Of a DNA stretch of 64,000 nt, positions 54,192 through 63,527 are shown one piece after another. Position numbers and translations under genes: made by a program. The DNA lies in contig JAKSHY010000006.1 of NCBI GenBank assembly GCA_024399135.1, positions 1 to 64,000 on the forward strand, in the 5' to 3' direction. This DNA is from Lachnospiraceae bacterium. Its GTDB lineage: Bacteria > Bacillota > Clostridia > Lachnospirales > Lachnospiraceae. A model generated the notes under the pieces. It did no database searches. It was given only the letters and a program-made list of their open reading frames with translations, and had not been told where the DNA came from. How positions within the stretch are numbered: position 1 is the first letter of the stretch; every line of letters begins with the position of its first letter.

Positions 54192-54716
54192 ATGAATAAA
54201 AATCTATTGAAGGTGGTATATAGTGCATTACTTGCTGCACTTGCATGTGTGGCAACTATGATAATAAGAATTCCATCGGTAGGATCAGTTGGATATGTAA
54301 ATATAGGAGATACCATAGTACTTATTAGTGCGTGGCTCTTAGGCGGAGTATATGGAGGTCTGGCAGCAGGAATTGGAACTGCACTTGCAGATTTGTTGGC
54401 AGGCTATGCATATTATGTACCAGGTACATTCATTATAAAGTTTTTGATGGCTTTTATTGCATTCCTTATTTTCAAGACGGTAAAGAAAGAAATTATTGGT
54501 CTTTTGCTAAGTGGATTAGTTGCTGAATTAATCATGATTGTGGGATACTTTTTCTACAAGGCATTGATTCTTGGAAAGGGCTTTGAAGCTGCTATTCCAT
54601 CAGTCTTTAGTAACATAGCTCAGGGTGTGACAAGTCTTGCAATAGGTATTATACTGTATTATGCTTTAGAAAAAGCGAAATTCAATAATGCTTTTCGCTC
54701 AAGCTTAAACAAGTAA
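54192..54716 (+). CDS. ECF transporter S component
   Basis: 174 aa, five to six membrane helices. The N-terminal LLKVVYSALLAALACVATMI and VGYVNIGDTIVLISAWLLGG match ECF S components of the HmpT/ThiW/PdxU type, which bind a vitamin or precursor and share an EcfAAT engine elsewhere. The specific vitamin cannot be assigned. Its DUF436 neighbour, 30 bp downstream, is a recurring partner. A structured leader precedes it. Confidence 0.85.
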   Translation: MNKNLLKVVYSALLAALACVATMIIRIPSVGSVGYVNIGDTIVLISAWLLGGVYGGLAAGIGTALADLLAGYAYYVPGTFIIKFLMAFIAFLIFKTVKKEIIGLLLSGLVAELIMIVGYFFYKALILGKGFEAAIPSVFSNIAQGVTSLAIGIILYYALEKAKFNNAFRSSLNK

Positions 54717-54746
54717 TGAAGTAATGGAAAGTCGAGGCGTGTGATA

Positions 54747-55292
54747 ATGCACGAAGATATACGCAATCAGGCCAAATTGGTCACAGAAGAAATAATAAAA
54801 GTAGCAGGATTAAAAAAGGGGCAGATTCTGGTAGTTGGTTGTTCATCATCTGAGGCCTGTGGTCAGAAAATAGGAAGTGATTCTAATTTGGAAGTGGCAC
54901 AGGACATATTTGAGGGGATATATGAAGCAACCCAGGAAAATGGTATATATATCGCTGCTCAGTGCTGCGAACACTTAAATCGTGCCATTATTATAGAAAG
55001 AAGCGCTGTTCCTTATCATGAAGTATGTAATGTAGTGCCTAAACCTAAGGCCGGAGGTTCGTTCGCAACAACTGCTTATGAAAGATTTAGTGATCCGGTA
55101 GCAATAGAGGAAATAAAAGCTGACGCAGGAATTGATATTGGCGATACGCTTATTGGAATGCACTTAAAAAGAGTTGCGGTTCCAGTAAGACTTGAAAATA
55201 ATAAAATTGGTGAAGCACATGTAGTGGCTGCCAGAGTCAGACCTAAATTTATCGGTGGTGCGAGAGCCAATTATGACGAAGATTTGTTATAA
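54747..55292 (+). CDS. TIGR01440/DUF436 family protein (YwlG-like)
   Basis: 181 aa. ILVVGCSSSEACGQKIGSDSN, AAQCCEHLNRAIIIERSAV and GGSFATTAYERF are conserved family blocks; the function of YwlG proteins is unknown. ATG 54747 with GAGG 9 bases upstream is preferred over the in-frame GTG 54741. Cysteines in CSSSEACG and QCCEH could bind metal. Co-transcription with the ECF S component is likely. Confidence 0.9.
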   Translation: MHEDIRNQAKLVTEEIIKVAGLKKGQILVVGCSSSEACGQKIGSDSNLEVAQDIFEGIYEATQENGIYIAAQCCEHLNRAIIIERSAVPYHEVCNVVPKPKAGGSFATTAYERFSDPVAIEEIKADAGIDIGDTLIGMHLKRVAVPVRLENNKIGEAHVVAARVRPKFIGGARANYDEDLL

Positions 55293-55325
55293 AGGAAATT
55301 ATTATAAACAGAGTGATTAGAAAAT

Positions 55326-55353
55326 ATAAAGTGTCCGCATGCGGACACTTTAT
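55326..55353. terminator. 28-bp perfect palindrome, bidirectional terminator
   Basis: ATAAAGTGTCCGCA (55326-55339) is followed by its exact complement to 55353, then TATATATT. The A-run/T-run flanks make it a terminator for the DUF436 gene. Confidence 0.75.
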
Positions 55354-55412
55354 TATATATTGGAGCATAAGCATTCCTAACAGATAACTTAGGAAACAAA
55401 TGGAGTATTTAC

Positions 55413-56519
55413 ATGAACAAATATATAGAACTATATGAAAAAATGCGTCAGGATATAATCGATGGAATTTATAAGCCTAACACCAAAATCCCATCCAAGC
55501 GGGTAACAGCTGACAATTATGGTGTAAGTCTAATCACTGTTGAGCATGCCTATGAGCTTTTGTGCGAGGAAGGATATATAACGCCAAGGGAAAGAAGTGG
55601 CTATTTCGTGGCATATGATGTTAATGAAACGGATATTCCGCTAAGGAGAGGTAATCTTGGTGCGAAAAATGAAAATCCAGTTGGAACACAGTTATCCAAC
55701 CGTTCGTTCCAAAATACGTCAGATAATACACAGACTATTAATGATGGTACCATGTTTTCCTATAACATATATGCTAAAAAGGCAAGAAAAGTGCTCACAG
55801 ATTTCGAGGAAGAGATACTTAAGAAGTCTCCGGGATTCGGGGCTTTATATCTTAGAGAAGCTATTGCGATGTATCTTGAAAGGAGCAGACACATAAAAGC
55901 TGATCCTTCGGAAATAATAGTAGGTTCCGGTGCGGAATATCTTTATGGATTAATCGTAAGGGCGCTTGGACGTGATAAGGAATTTGCTATTGAAGATCCA
56001 TCCTATCAGAAAATAGCCCAAATATATAGCTCTGAAGGGGTCAGGCTCGATTTGCTCCCGCTTGATAGCAACGGTATCAAAAGTTCGGCACTCAAAAAAA
56101 CGAAGGCCGATGTTCTGCATATTACTCCGTATCGAAGCTTCCCAACCGGAATATCTGCAACAGCAGCCAAGAAACGAGAATACCTTGAATGGAGCAGGAT
56201 TAATAATGGTTTTATCATAGAGGATGACTTCGAATCTGAATTTTCGCCACTTCGAAAGTCGGAAGAGACGCTTCATGCCATAGATACTGAAGGTAGAGTA
56301 ATATATATCAATACGTTTTCAAGAACCATAGGTGGAGCTATCAGAATTGCGTATATGGTCATTCCTAAAAGGCTAAAACCATTATTTGAGGAAAAAGTTG
56401 GATTCTATAACTGTACTGTTCCAACATTTAACCAGTATATTCTTGCAGAGATTATTAATGATGGTGATTTTGAGAGGCATCTTAACAGAGTTCGCCGTAT
56501 TACGCGTGCTTCCAAGTAG
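55413..56519 (+). CDS. MocR-like regulator with degraded, truncated aminotransferase domain
   Basis: 368 aa. Residues 1-68 are a GntR-type winged helix (YEKMRQDIIDGIYKPNTKIP, then SLITVEHAYELLCEEGYI). Residues about 115-368 correspond to a fold-type I aminotransferase domain (GFGALYLREAIAMYL; TPYRSFPTGIS; EDDFESEF). Two departures from family norm are seen: the PLP Schiff-base lysine in the usual FSKT motif is Arg304 (YINTFSRTIGGA), and the domain ends about 80-100 residues early at RVRRITRASK. No continuation is found in other frames to 56703. It may regulate without PLP or be decaying. Confidence 0.8.
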   Translation: MNKYIELYEKMRQDIIDGIYKPNTKIPSKRVTADNYGVSLITVEHAYELLCEEGYITPRERSGYFVAYDVNETDIPLRRGNLGAKNENPVGTQLSNRSFQNTSDNTQTINDGTMFSYNIYAKKARKVLTDFEEEILKKSPGFGALYLREAIAMYLERSRHIKADPSEIIVGSGAEYLYGLIVRALGRDKEFAIEDPSYQKIAQIYSSEGVRLDLLPLDSNGIKSSALKKTKADVLHITPYRSFPTGISATAAKKREYLEWSRINNGFIIEDDFESEFSPLRKSEETLHAIDTEGRVIYINTFSRTIGGAIRIAYMVIPKRLKPLFEEKVGFYNCTVPTFNQYILAEIINDGDFERHLNRVRRITRASK

Positions 56520-56616
56520 CTGACAGACTATATTTTAAAAGGATTATATCGCGATAGAAATAGGAATGACTCAAAATATTGTGTTTTTTCTGTTGTTTTT
56601 AAACTAAATGTGGTAT

Positions 56617-56644
56617 TATAACGTGGTATGTAAATTTTTTACAT
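56617..56644 (+). promoter_or_regulatory. -10 element and ATGTAAA-TTT-TTTACAT palindrome
   Basis: TATAAC (56617-56622) lies 18 bp after TTGTTT (56593-56598). The perfect 17-bp palindrome ATGTAAA-TTT-TTTACAT (56628-56644) sits at the expected transcript start of the DUF3048 gene and may be an operator. A looser ATGTAAA...TTTACAT pair also occurs at 23321-23341. Confidence 0.45.
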
Positions 56645-56703
56645 AAGTACAAACATATAGAAACATAAAAAGCTTTTATAAGAAGTACAAGAGGAGAACA
56701 TTA

Positions 56704-57936
56704 ATGAAAAAATTGAAAATAAGTGCATTAATCATTGCTTTGATGGCTATGGTTGTTGCAGGCTGCAGCCAGGAGGAAAAGGAAGCTCCTAAAGTGCCAG
56801 CAGTTGAAGAAATAGTTCCAGGTGTTAACGATGTTGATACATTGAACCAGGGAGCAGAACCAACTGAAGAACCAGAACCTGAAGTTGAGGAAGAAAAGGA
56901 TCCAGAGGGAATGTACCGCTCGGAGCTTACTAATGAGTGGATAGACGAAACCTTAAAGAATCAGCGTCCTATCGCAGTTATGGTAGATAATGAAAGAACA
57001 GCGCTTGACCATTTCGGAGTTAATTCTGCTGATATTGTTTATGAAATGATGAACAGTACAGAAAATGACAGAATTTCAAGACTCATGGTTGTCATGAAGG
57101 ATTGGAAAAATGTTGAACAGTTGGGCTCAATCAGAAGTACGAGACCAACCAATTTCATGATTGCAGCAGAGTACAATGCAATTTTGATCCATGATGGCGG
57201 TCCATTCTACAATGATGAATACTATAAGAAGAGCTATGTTAATAATTTAAGCGGTGGATTCGCAAGATTTATTAATGGTAAGAATCTGGAGTTCACAGAG
57301 TATGTAACAGCTGAAGAATACACTAATACAAAGGGCAAGAAGTACGACGGACTTAATAAGCGTATAGAAGATGCCAAGTATTCTACTGAATATAATGAAT
57401 TTTATCCAGGAACTCATTTTGAGTTCGCAGAAGAAGAGAATGATTTATCTTCTTCAACTAATGCAAAAGATGCAACATATGTGAAAATGCCATTTTATCA
57501 TAACAGTTCAGAGCTTAAATATAACAAAGATACTAACCTTTATGAATATTATGAATATGGTAAGCCTCATATAGATGCTCTGACAGGTGAGGTTACAGCA
57601 TTCAAGAATGCTATCGTATATGGTGTAAGTCATACTAAGCTGGATGCTAACGGATACCTTATCTATAACGTTATAGGAAAAGGTGACCATGGATATTTCC
57701 TGACTAATGGAAAAGCTATTCCTATTTCATGGATTAAGCCTGAAGAGACAGCTATAACTGAATTTTATATTCCTGAAACAGGCGAGAAGATTAAGCTCAA
57801 TACAGGAAAAACATATATAGCTATCATTCCTGATGATACATGGAATGAGGTTGTTGTAAGTGATGGCTCAACACCTTCTTCGGACGCAAATACTAACACT
57901 ACAGCAGCTAATACAGATACAACTGTTACTAATTAG
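56704..57936 (+). CDS. DUF3048 domain lipoprotein (YerB-like)
   Basis: 410 aa. Lipobox VVAGC puts lipidated Cys at about residue 21. An acidic Pro/Glu linker (about 45-68) precedes the DUF3048 domain: QRPIAVMVDNERTALDHFG, ADIVYEMMNSTENDRISRLM and GSIRSTRPTNFMIAAEYNA, then a C-terminal half (YGKPHIDALTGE; TEFYIPETGEKIKLNTGKTY). A Thr/Asn-rich tail ends it. B. subtilis YerB is of uncertain function, linked to the cell surface. Own promoter and terminator, single gene. Confidence 0.9.
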   Translation: MKKLKISALIIALMAMVVAGCSQEEKEAPKVPAVEEIVPGVNDVDTLNQGAEPTEEPEPEVEEEKDPEGMYRSELTNEWIDETLKNQRPIAVMVDNERTALDHFGVNSADIVYEMMNSTENDRISRLMVVMKDWKNVEQLGSIRSTRPTNFMIAAEYNAILIHDGGPFYNDEYYKKSYVNNLSGGFARFINGKNLEFTEYVTAEEYTNTKGKKYDGLNKRIEDAKYSTEYNEFYPGTHFEFAEEENDLSSSTNAKDATYVKMPFYHNSSELKYNKDTNLYEYYEYGKPHIDALTGEVTAFKNAIVYGVSHTKLDANGYLIYNVIGKGDHGYFLTNGKAIPISWIKPEETAITEFYIPETGEKIKLNTGKTYIAIIPDDTWNEVVVSDGSTPSSDANTNTTAANTDTTVTN

Positions 57937-57970
57937 TAATAAATAATTGGTAGTTAACAATTAGTCAATC

Positions 57971-58041
57971 AAAAACCACCCGATTTCTTGATAGATTATA
58001 GCGTTGATGCTATAATATAAGACCAAGGTCGGGTGGTTTTT
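57971..58041 (+). terminator. Large terminator stem (13 bp) enclosing a promoter
   Basis: AAAAACCACCCGA (57971-57983) pairs perfectly with TCGGGTGGTTTTT (58029-58041). Its loop holds a second hairpin ATTATAGC-GTTGAT-GCTATAAT (57995-58016). It ends the DUF3048 transcript. Confidence 0.8.
57988..58016 (+). promoter_or_regulatory. Promoter TTGATA-17-TATAAT inside the terminator loop
   Basis: TTGATA (57988-57993), exactly 17 bp, TATAAT (58011-58016). The predicted start is near 58023, inside the terminator's loop, so the downstream transcript carries only the right arm and escapes termination. GGGTGG at 58031-58036 then serves as ribosome site for GTG 58043. Confidence 0.72.
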
Positions 58042-58042
58042 C

Positions 58043-59989
58043 GTGGAAAAAATGTTTTTTTATTTTGATCTTTGCGCGATTGTTGTCTGTGTGATTTTAA
58101 TTGTCGCATTAATATCGAGGAAACTAACCAAGGGCCGCAGCAATATTCTCTTTATGATGCTTGTTGTGGCTGTTTTTCTTACGGCCTTTTTTGATATCAT
58201 AGCCACAAGTCTTGATTATTCTACAGAAGTCACTAAATATGCTACTCCTACAAGATATTTACTTAATACTCTTTACTTTATGTTCAGGAGTATTACTGTA
58301 CCCTTGTACATTATGTATGTCTGTTCGCATATGGGCATTTCATATCTTTTCTATGAAGACAGAATTTTCAGAAGAATACTGGCAATTCCTGTGTTTATTG
58401 CTTCTGTAATTATTTTGTCTAATCCATTTACTCGTTTGGTATTTTCAATAGGTGATGATCTTAAATATTATCGTGGACCACTCACATTCGCGCTTTATTT
58501 TATTGGCTTTTACTTTGTAGTTGTGGCATTCGTTATTATTCATAAGAATTATCAGCTTCTAACAAAAGGAAAAATGATTGTATTACAGATGTTTCTTCCG
58601 ATTAATGTAGTATCTGTAGTTCTTCAGATGATATGGAGTGATGTAAGATTCGAACTCTTTATTACAACTCTTTTATTAATTACCATGGCTATTACAGTCC
58701 AAAGACCGGAGGATTTGGTAGATTATATAGTTAATGCCAATAGCTATAGTGCTTTCATTTCTGATGTTAAGAAAAGCTATATAGCTAAGACTCCAATGGT
58801 ATTCATGTTCGTAAAATTCACGAATTACTATGTTCTAAGAAGAAGTATAGGACATGATTATTATTCAAAACTTCTTAGAAATATTTCTGACAAAATGTAC
58901 CGTATTTCGAAGATTATGAAGGTTCATGGCGAAATATATTATCTTGATAATGGCTCATTCGCTGTTATGACTTCTATGCGTGAGTACGAACAGCTCCTTG
59001 ATATGGGCAGAATTATTGCAGCATATCTTCAGGAACCTATGAAGATGGAGCATTTAGAGGTAATGCTGGATGCAAGAGTGTGTGTTGCTACAACTCCTGA
59101 GGATATAGATAATGAGGCCGCACTTTTACTGTTCGCGAAGAACTTCCAGAATAAGGTCCCGGAAGAGAGAAGGTTAATTTTACTTTCATCGCTGATGTCA
59201 TCAAGAGATTTCAGATTAAGGAATGATATTGATGCAATCATCAACAGAGGAATTCAGACGAAGAATTTCGAGATGTATTATCAGCCAATATATTCGATTA
59301 AGAAGAAAAAGTATGTTTCGGCTGAGGCTCTCATCAGATTAAAGGATCCTAAATATGGCTTCGTATCTCCTGCACTTTTCATACCGGCAGCAGAAGAAAG
59401 TGGAGCAATTCACCAGATTGGAGATTATGTTCTTGAGGAAGTATTCAGTTTCATCGCAAGTACCGATTTCAGGGAATTAGGACTTGAATATATAGAGATT
59501 AATCTTTCGGTTGCTCAGTGCATTGAGGCTAATCTTTTTGAGAAGATTGATGGTCTTATGAAGAAGTATAATGTTAGACCAGATCAGGTTAACCTTGAAA
59601 TAACAGAAACCTCTGTAGACTATGATCCAGCTACCACGGACAAAAATATAAACAAGCTTCATGAGGCAGGTATTACATTCTCACTTGATGATTATGGTAC
59701 TGGTTATTCGAATATCACAAGAGTTGTATCTTTGCCACTTGATATTGTTAAGCTTGATAAGACACTGGTAGATGAGATGGATACAACAGTAATGTCCACG
59801 GTTATTAATAACACGGTCAGCATGCTTAAACGTATGAATAAAAAAATTCTGGTTGAAGGTGTTGAGGAATTCAGACAGTACCAGAGGTTCGAGGATCTTG
59901 AATGTGATTACATTCAGGGATATTTCTTCTCGAAACCATTGCCTAGGGATGAATACATTAAATTTGTTAAGGAAAGAAATATAGATTAA
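58043..59989 (+). CDS. Membrane EAL-domain c-di-GMP phosphodiesterase, paralog 1
   Basis: 648 aa. Seven or so N-terminal membrane helices (to about 225), a degenerate GGDEF-like domain (about 235-380; the signature site reads LDNGSF), then an EAL domain (about 395-645) with YQPIY, AEALIRL, NLSVAQC, EITETSVD, LDDYGTGYSN, VKLDKTL and VEGVEEF. Catalytic Glu and metal ligands look intact, so c-di-GMP hydrolysis is expected. GTG 58043 is chosen; ATG 58052 is an alternative. It overlaps the next gene by 1 bp. Confidence 0.88.
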   Translation: MEKMFFYFDLCAIVVCVILIVALISRKLTKGRSNILFMMLVVAVFLTAFFDIIATSLDYSTEVTKYATPTRYLLNTLYFMFRSITVPLYIMYVCSHMGISYLFYEDRIFRRILAIPVFIASVIILSNPFTRLVFSIGDDLKYYRGPLTFALYFIGFYFVVVAFVIIHKNYQLLTKGKMIVLQMFLPINVVSVVLQMIWSDVRFELFITTLLLITMAITVQRPEDLVDYIVNANSYSAFISDVKKSYIAKTPMVFMFVKFTNYYVLRRSIGHDYYSKLLRNISDKMYRISKIMKVHGEIYYLDNGSFAVMTSMREYEQLLDMGRIIAAYLQEPMKMEHLEVMLDARVCVATTPEDIDNEAALLLFAKNFQNKVPEERRLILLSSLMSSRDFRLRNDIDAIINRGIQTKNFEMYYQPIYSIKKKKYVSAEALIRLKDPKYGFVSPALFIPAAEESGAIHQIGDYVLEEVFSFIASTDFRELGLEYIEINLSVAQCIEANLFEKIDGLMKKYNVRPDQVNLEITETSVDYDPATTDKNINKLHEAGITFSLDDYGTGYSNITRVVSLPLDIVKLDKTLVDEMDTTVMSTVINNTVSMLKRMNKKILVEGVEEFRQYQRFEDLECDYIQGYFFSKPLPRDEYIKFVKERNID

Positions 59990-61944
59990 TGACTAACATT
60001 TATTATGATATCTGTGCACTTGCTATCCTTATGCTATTTATGGGATCGGTGCTGGCAAGAAAGCAGATGTACGGTCGAACCAACTACATAATGTTTGTTA
60101 TGATGGCGGTGTCTATTCTGGCTACGATAGGAGACCTTGGAGGGGCCATGATAGAAGATTTCGCTTCTGCCACAAGGCTCAGCAGAACATTTTGCTATGT
60201 GCTGAATTTTCTGTACTTTTTAATGCATAACATTATTATGCCTATATACATATTGTATATTTACAGCAGTATTGATATTTGGCATCTTTTCATTAAAAAG
60301 AAAGCACTTAAGGTATTGTGGTGGGCTGTAGTAGGTGTGGATGCGCTGGCTCTATTTCTTAATGGATTTTTACTTGATGTATACAGAATTACTCCTGACG
60401 TTAAATACCAGAGAGGTCCATGGATAGCAGTATTTTATATTTGTGCAGCAATACATGCAGTATGGGTATTCGTAATACTTGCAAAATATAGAAAAATCAT
60501 CAACAAGGATAAGATGATGGTTCTTATATTCATAGCATTCCTTCTGATGGGCGGTGTAATTGTTCAGTTTATCATACCGGGAATGGCCATAGAGATGTTT
60601 AGTATTGCATTGGCATTCATGTTCTTCATGGTTGTTGTAAGGCGTGAAGAGGCACAGGTTGATCCAATTACAGGTGCGATTAAATATAACGAAGGCGTTG
60701 AGAGAGTATCCAAGAATTTCGTATCAAGAAAGCCATCGAATGTAGTATTCATTAAAATACGAAATCATAAGAACATTCTTATGTATCTTGGTCAGGATAA
60801 CTACAATGAATTCCTTCATTCGATAACTGATAATCTAAGACGTATTTGCAAAGATACAGGCTGGAGACCAGACGTATATTATTTGGAAAACGGATTGTAT
60901 TCTTTATTAGATGAAGGAAACAGTTATGAACTTGCGAAAGAAACAGCTGACAGAATTAATGAATACTTAAGCTCTGAAATAGAGCTTAATGAGTTTAAGG
61001 TAATAGTTAATAAGGTCCTTTGTATTGTACGATATCCGGAAGATATTAATGATTTTGCCACACTGTCCACTATCGGTGGAACCTTCCACCGAAACATGAA
61101 TGCTCAGGACGATGTGATAATATACAGTGATTATCATGAAGACAAGGATTACAAGCTTAAAAATGATATTGAGGAGATAATAGCAAGAGGTCTTAGAAAT
61201 AATAACTTCGAGATGTATTATCAGCCAATATATTCAACGAGAAGGAAGAAGTTCGTATGTGCTGAGGCGCTTCTTAGATTAAAGGATGAGGAGTATGGTT
61301 TCGTATCTCCTGGTTTGTTCCTTCCAATTGCTGAAATTAATGGTTCTATTCATGAAATTGGAGATTACGTAACTAACAGCGTAATAGAGTTCATAGCAAG
61401 CACAGATATGAAAGGGTTAGGCCTTGATTACATTGATATGAACCTTTCGGCAGCTCAGTGTATTGAGGTAGATTTAGTTGACAAGATAATTACCAAGCTT
61501 GAAGACTGCAATGTCCCAACCAGCATGCTGAGGCTTGAGATTACTGAGACGGCAGCAGATATCAACCCTGAGATAGTCGATGAGAATGTAAGGAAACTTC
61601 AGGAATTCGGAATTCGATTCTCACTTGATGATTATGGTACAGGCTATTCTAATATTAAGCGTGTAACGTCACTTCCTATTGATCAGGTTAAGCTTGATAA
61701 GAATTTCGTTGATATGATTGATGATCCGATGATGTGGATAGTAATTCAGGATACAATCAAGATGCTTAAGGAAATGGGTCAGGAGATTATTGTAGAGGGT
61801 GTTGAGGATGAACATGTAGCGAAGAAATTCATGGACCTCAGAGCGGATTTATTACAGGGCTGTGAGCTGATTCAGGGCTTCTATTTCTGCAAGCCTCTTC
61901 CAGCAGATGAATTCATTAAGTTTATGAAAGAACATAATAATTAG
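59989..61944 (+). CDS. Membrane EAL-domain c-di-GMP phosphodiesterase, paralog 2
   Basis: 651 aa, same architecture as its upstream neighbour: membrane helices to about 220, degenerate GGDEF (YYLENGLYSLL region), EAL domain from about 400 with YQPIY, AEALLRL, NLSAAQC, EITETAAD, LDDYGTGYSN, VKLDKNF and VEGVEDE. The N-terminal sensor helices are more diverged than the EAL part, fitting a tandem duplication with new input specificity. The start codon shares one base with the previous stop (TAATG), so the two are translationally coupled. Confidence 0.88.
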   Translation: MTNIYYDICALAILMLFMGSVLARKQMYGRTNYIMFVMMAVSILATIGDLGGAMIEDFASATRLSRTFCYVLNFLYFLMHNIIMPIYILYIYSSIDIWHLFIKKKALKVLWWAVVGVDALALFLNGFLLDVYRITPDVKYQRGPWIAVFYICAAIHAVWVFVILAKYRKIINKDKMMVLIFIAFLLMGGVIVQFIIPGMAIEMFSIALAFMFFMVVVRREEAQVDPITGAIKYNEGVERVSKNFVSRKPSNVVFIKIRNHKNILMYLGQDNYNEFLHSITDNLRRICKDTGWRPDVYYLENGLYSLLDEGNSYELAKETADRINEYLSSEIELNEFKVIVNKVLCIVRYPEDINDFATLSTIGGTFHRNMNAQDDVIIYSDYHEDKDYKLKNDIEEIIARGLRNNNFEMYYQPIYSTRRKKFVCAEALLRLKDEEYGFVSPGLFLPIAEINGSIHEIGDYVTNSVIEFIASTDMKGLGLDYIDMNLSAAQCIEVDLVDKIITKLEDCNVPTSMLRLEITETAADINPEIVDENVRKLQEFGIRFSLDDYGTGYSNIKRVTSLPIDQVKLDKNFVDMIDDPMMWIVIQDTIKMLKEMGQEIIVEGVEDEHVAKKFMDLRADLLQGCELIQGFYFCKPLPADEFIKFMKEHNN

Positions 61945-62011
61945 TAAAAAAGAGTAAGGATTTAAGAGATCATAACTGATGAAGTAGCTAAGACTAATCA
62001 GAAGGTATAAC

Positions 62012-62043
62012 AAAAGCGTGTGTCGTAACTGACACACGCTTTT
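62012..62043. terminator. Bidirectional terminator between EAL operon and minus-strand genes
   Basis: AAAAGCGTGTGTC (62012-62024), loop GTAACT, GACACACGCTTTT (62031-62043), perfect 13 bp with A/T tails on both sides. A second small hairpin CACGCT-TTAAAT-AGCGTG follows at 62055-62072. Confidence 0.88.
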
Positions 62044-62090
62044 ATATTGCATGTCACGCTTTAAATAGCGTGTAATATTTAGTTCGTCAA

Positions 62091-63518
62091 CTAGTACATA
62101 ATAATCTGTCTCCAGTCGGAGATACCGATGTAGTTGAGAGCCCACTGATTATATTCACCAGGATTTCCACGAACAAGGGACTGATATACCTGCTCTGAAA
62201 TACCAACTGTACCGAAGTTAAGCTGTCCACCTTCGTTCATTCTGTGGAAGTAAATTCTCTTAACTAAAGGATTGTTTCTACAAGCCTGGTAGCAGGCCAT
62301 CATAGCAGCTGCCTGAACCTCATAGCCCTGAGCTGATGTGATTCCGATTTCTGGAAGAATAATTTCTCTAACCTGACCTTTTGAATTAAGCATTCCAGGA
62401 ACTGTCATCATGCTGGTCATTACAGGAAGGTTCTGGAATGAAACCATTTTATTAGTCTTAATCTGGTTAACGTAGTAGGAACCGTTAGGGCATCCTGACA
62501 TATCCCAGAATTTAGCATATGTAAGTGGTGTAAGGTATGGATGGAATGCTAAGTTCCAATCGATATTACCTTCAGCGCAGATGAGTTCATTAAACTTAAT
62601 CATGAAGTCTGCAGCATCCATAAAGGTGTAGTCGCCTGCTCTGTTTCTATCCCACATCTGGTCAAGTGAAATATATACCTTGGCATTGGCGTTAGCACTC
62701 TTAATTGCGTTGTATGCAACTCTGAAGGCCTGAGCATATTCTCTTACGAAATTATCCCAGCCTGTAAACGCCATATAGTTCCATGTTCTTGTATTAACCT
62801 CATTACCGAAGATGAATTCATCTACCCTTGTATTGGCAGCAAGACCATACATTGAAGCTCTTAGAGTATTAACACCATCAAGGGTTGCAGCATTGAACTG
62901 ATAATATTTCTTAGTGCCCATAGGGTGTGGATCGCGAATTTTACATGATGGATTAATTAATGTTGGATTAGCACAGTTAACAATTACAGCAGTTGAGTAA
63001 TTTCCCTGATTAACTAAAGCTTCATTAACTTCACCTACTCTGTAAAGGACCATCTTGTCATAAGGTTCAACATATCCAACATTCTGAGGCTGTCTGGTTC
63101 TCGTTGCAGCAACTTCAGGATTGGTTATGTACTGAGCATTGGCAATCATCTGATACTTTCCACCAACCTTAACGCAAAGCCCGAATTTGTTACAGATCTG
63201 ACTTACGCCAGCCTGATTATTAAGACTGAATGAGAATGATGGGGTAGCTGATGCTGGAGCCTGTGCTACGACATAGTCTGTAGCTGTAACAGAATACTCG
63301 TATGGCTGCATGGCAACAAGGTACATAAGTCCATCATCTGACGAAGGAACCTGAGTCAATGTAGCAGAGTATGAAACAGTTCCGGCTGATGTTAATGCAC
63401 AACGCGCTGCTACAGCATAATTAGTAACTGCACTTTTGGCACTTACTGTGTTTGATAGTACGATAACTGCAATAAGTGTTGTAACTAATACAGTTAATTT
63501 TTTAAGTGTCTTTTTCAT
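62091..63518 (-). CDS. Secreted DUF5722 (GH-A-clan-like) protein
   Basis: 475 aa. Signal peptide about 1-27 (VLVTTLIAVIVLSNTVSA). A beta-rich N-terminal part (30-130) is followed by a TIM-barrel-like domain: FIFGNEVNTRTWNYM has the NE of a clan GH-A acid/base, EIILPEIGITSAQG offers the nucleophile Glu, and NLAFHPYLTPL and YFHRMNEGGQL are surrounding loops. These match DUF5722, which is glycoside-hydrolase-like with unproven substrate. It lies 9 bp after the VanW gene on the same strand, so a cell-wall or exopolysaccharide substrate is plausible (inference). Confidence 0.8.
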   Translation of the reverse strand: MKKTLKKLTVLVTTLIAVIVLSNTVSAKSAVTNYAVAARCALTSAGTVSYSATLTQVPSSDDGLMYLVAMQPYEYSVTATDYVVAQAPASATPSFSFSLNNQAGVSQICNKFGLCVKVGGKYQMIANAQYITNPEVAATRTRQPQNVGYVEPYDKMVLYRVGEVNEALVNQGNYSTAVIVNCANPTLINPSCKIRDPHPMGTKKYYQFNAATLDGVNTLRASMYGLAANTRVDEFIFGNEVNTRTWNYMAFTGWDNFVREYAQAFRVAYNAIKSANANAKVYISLDQMWDRNRAGDYTFMDAADFMIKFNELICAEGNIDWNLAFHPYLTPLTYAKFWDMSGCPNGSYYVNQIKTNKMVSFQNLPVMTSMMTVPGMLNSKGQVREIILPEIGITSAQGYEVQAAAMMACYQACRNNPLVKRIYFHRMNEGGQLNFGTVGISEQVYQSLVRGNPGEYNQWALNYIGISDWRQIIMY

Positions 63519-63527
63519 ATTTCCCCC

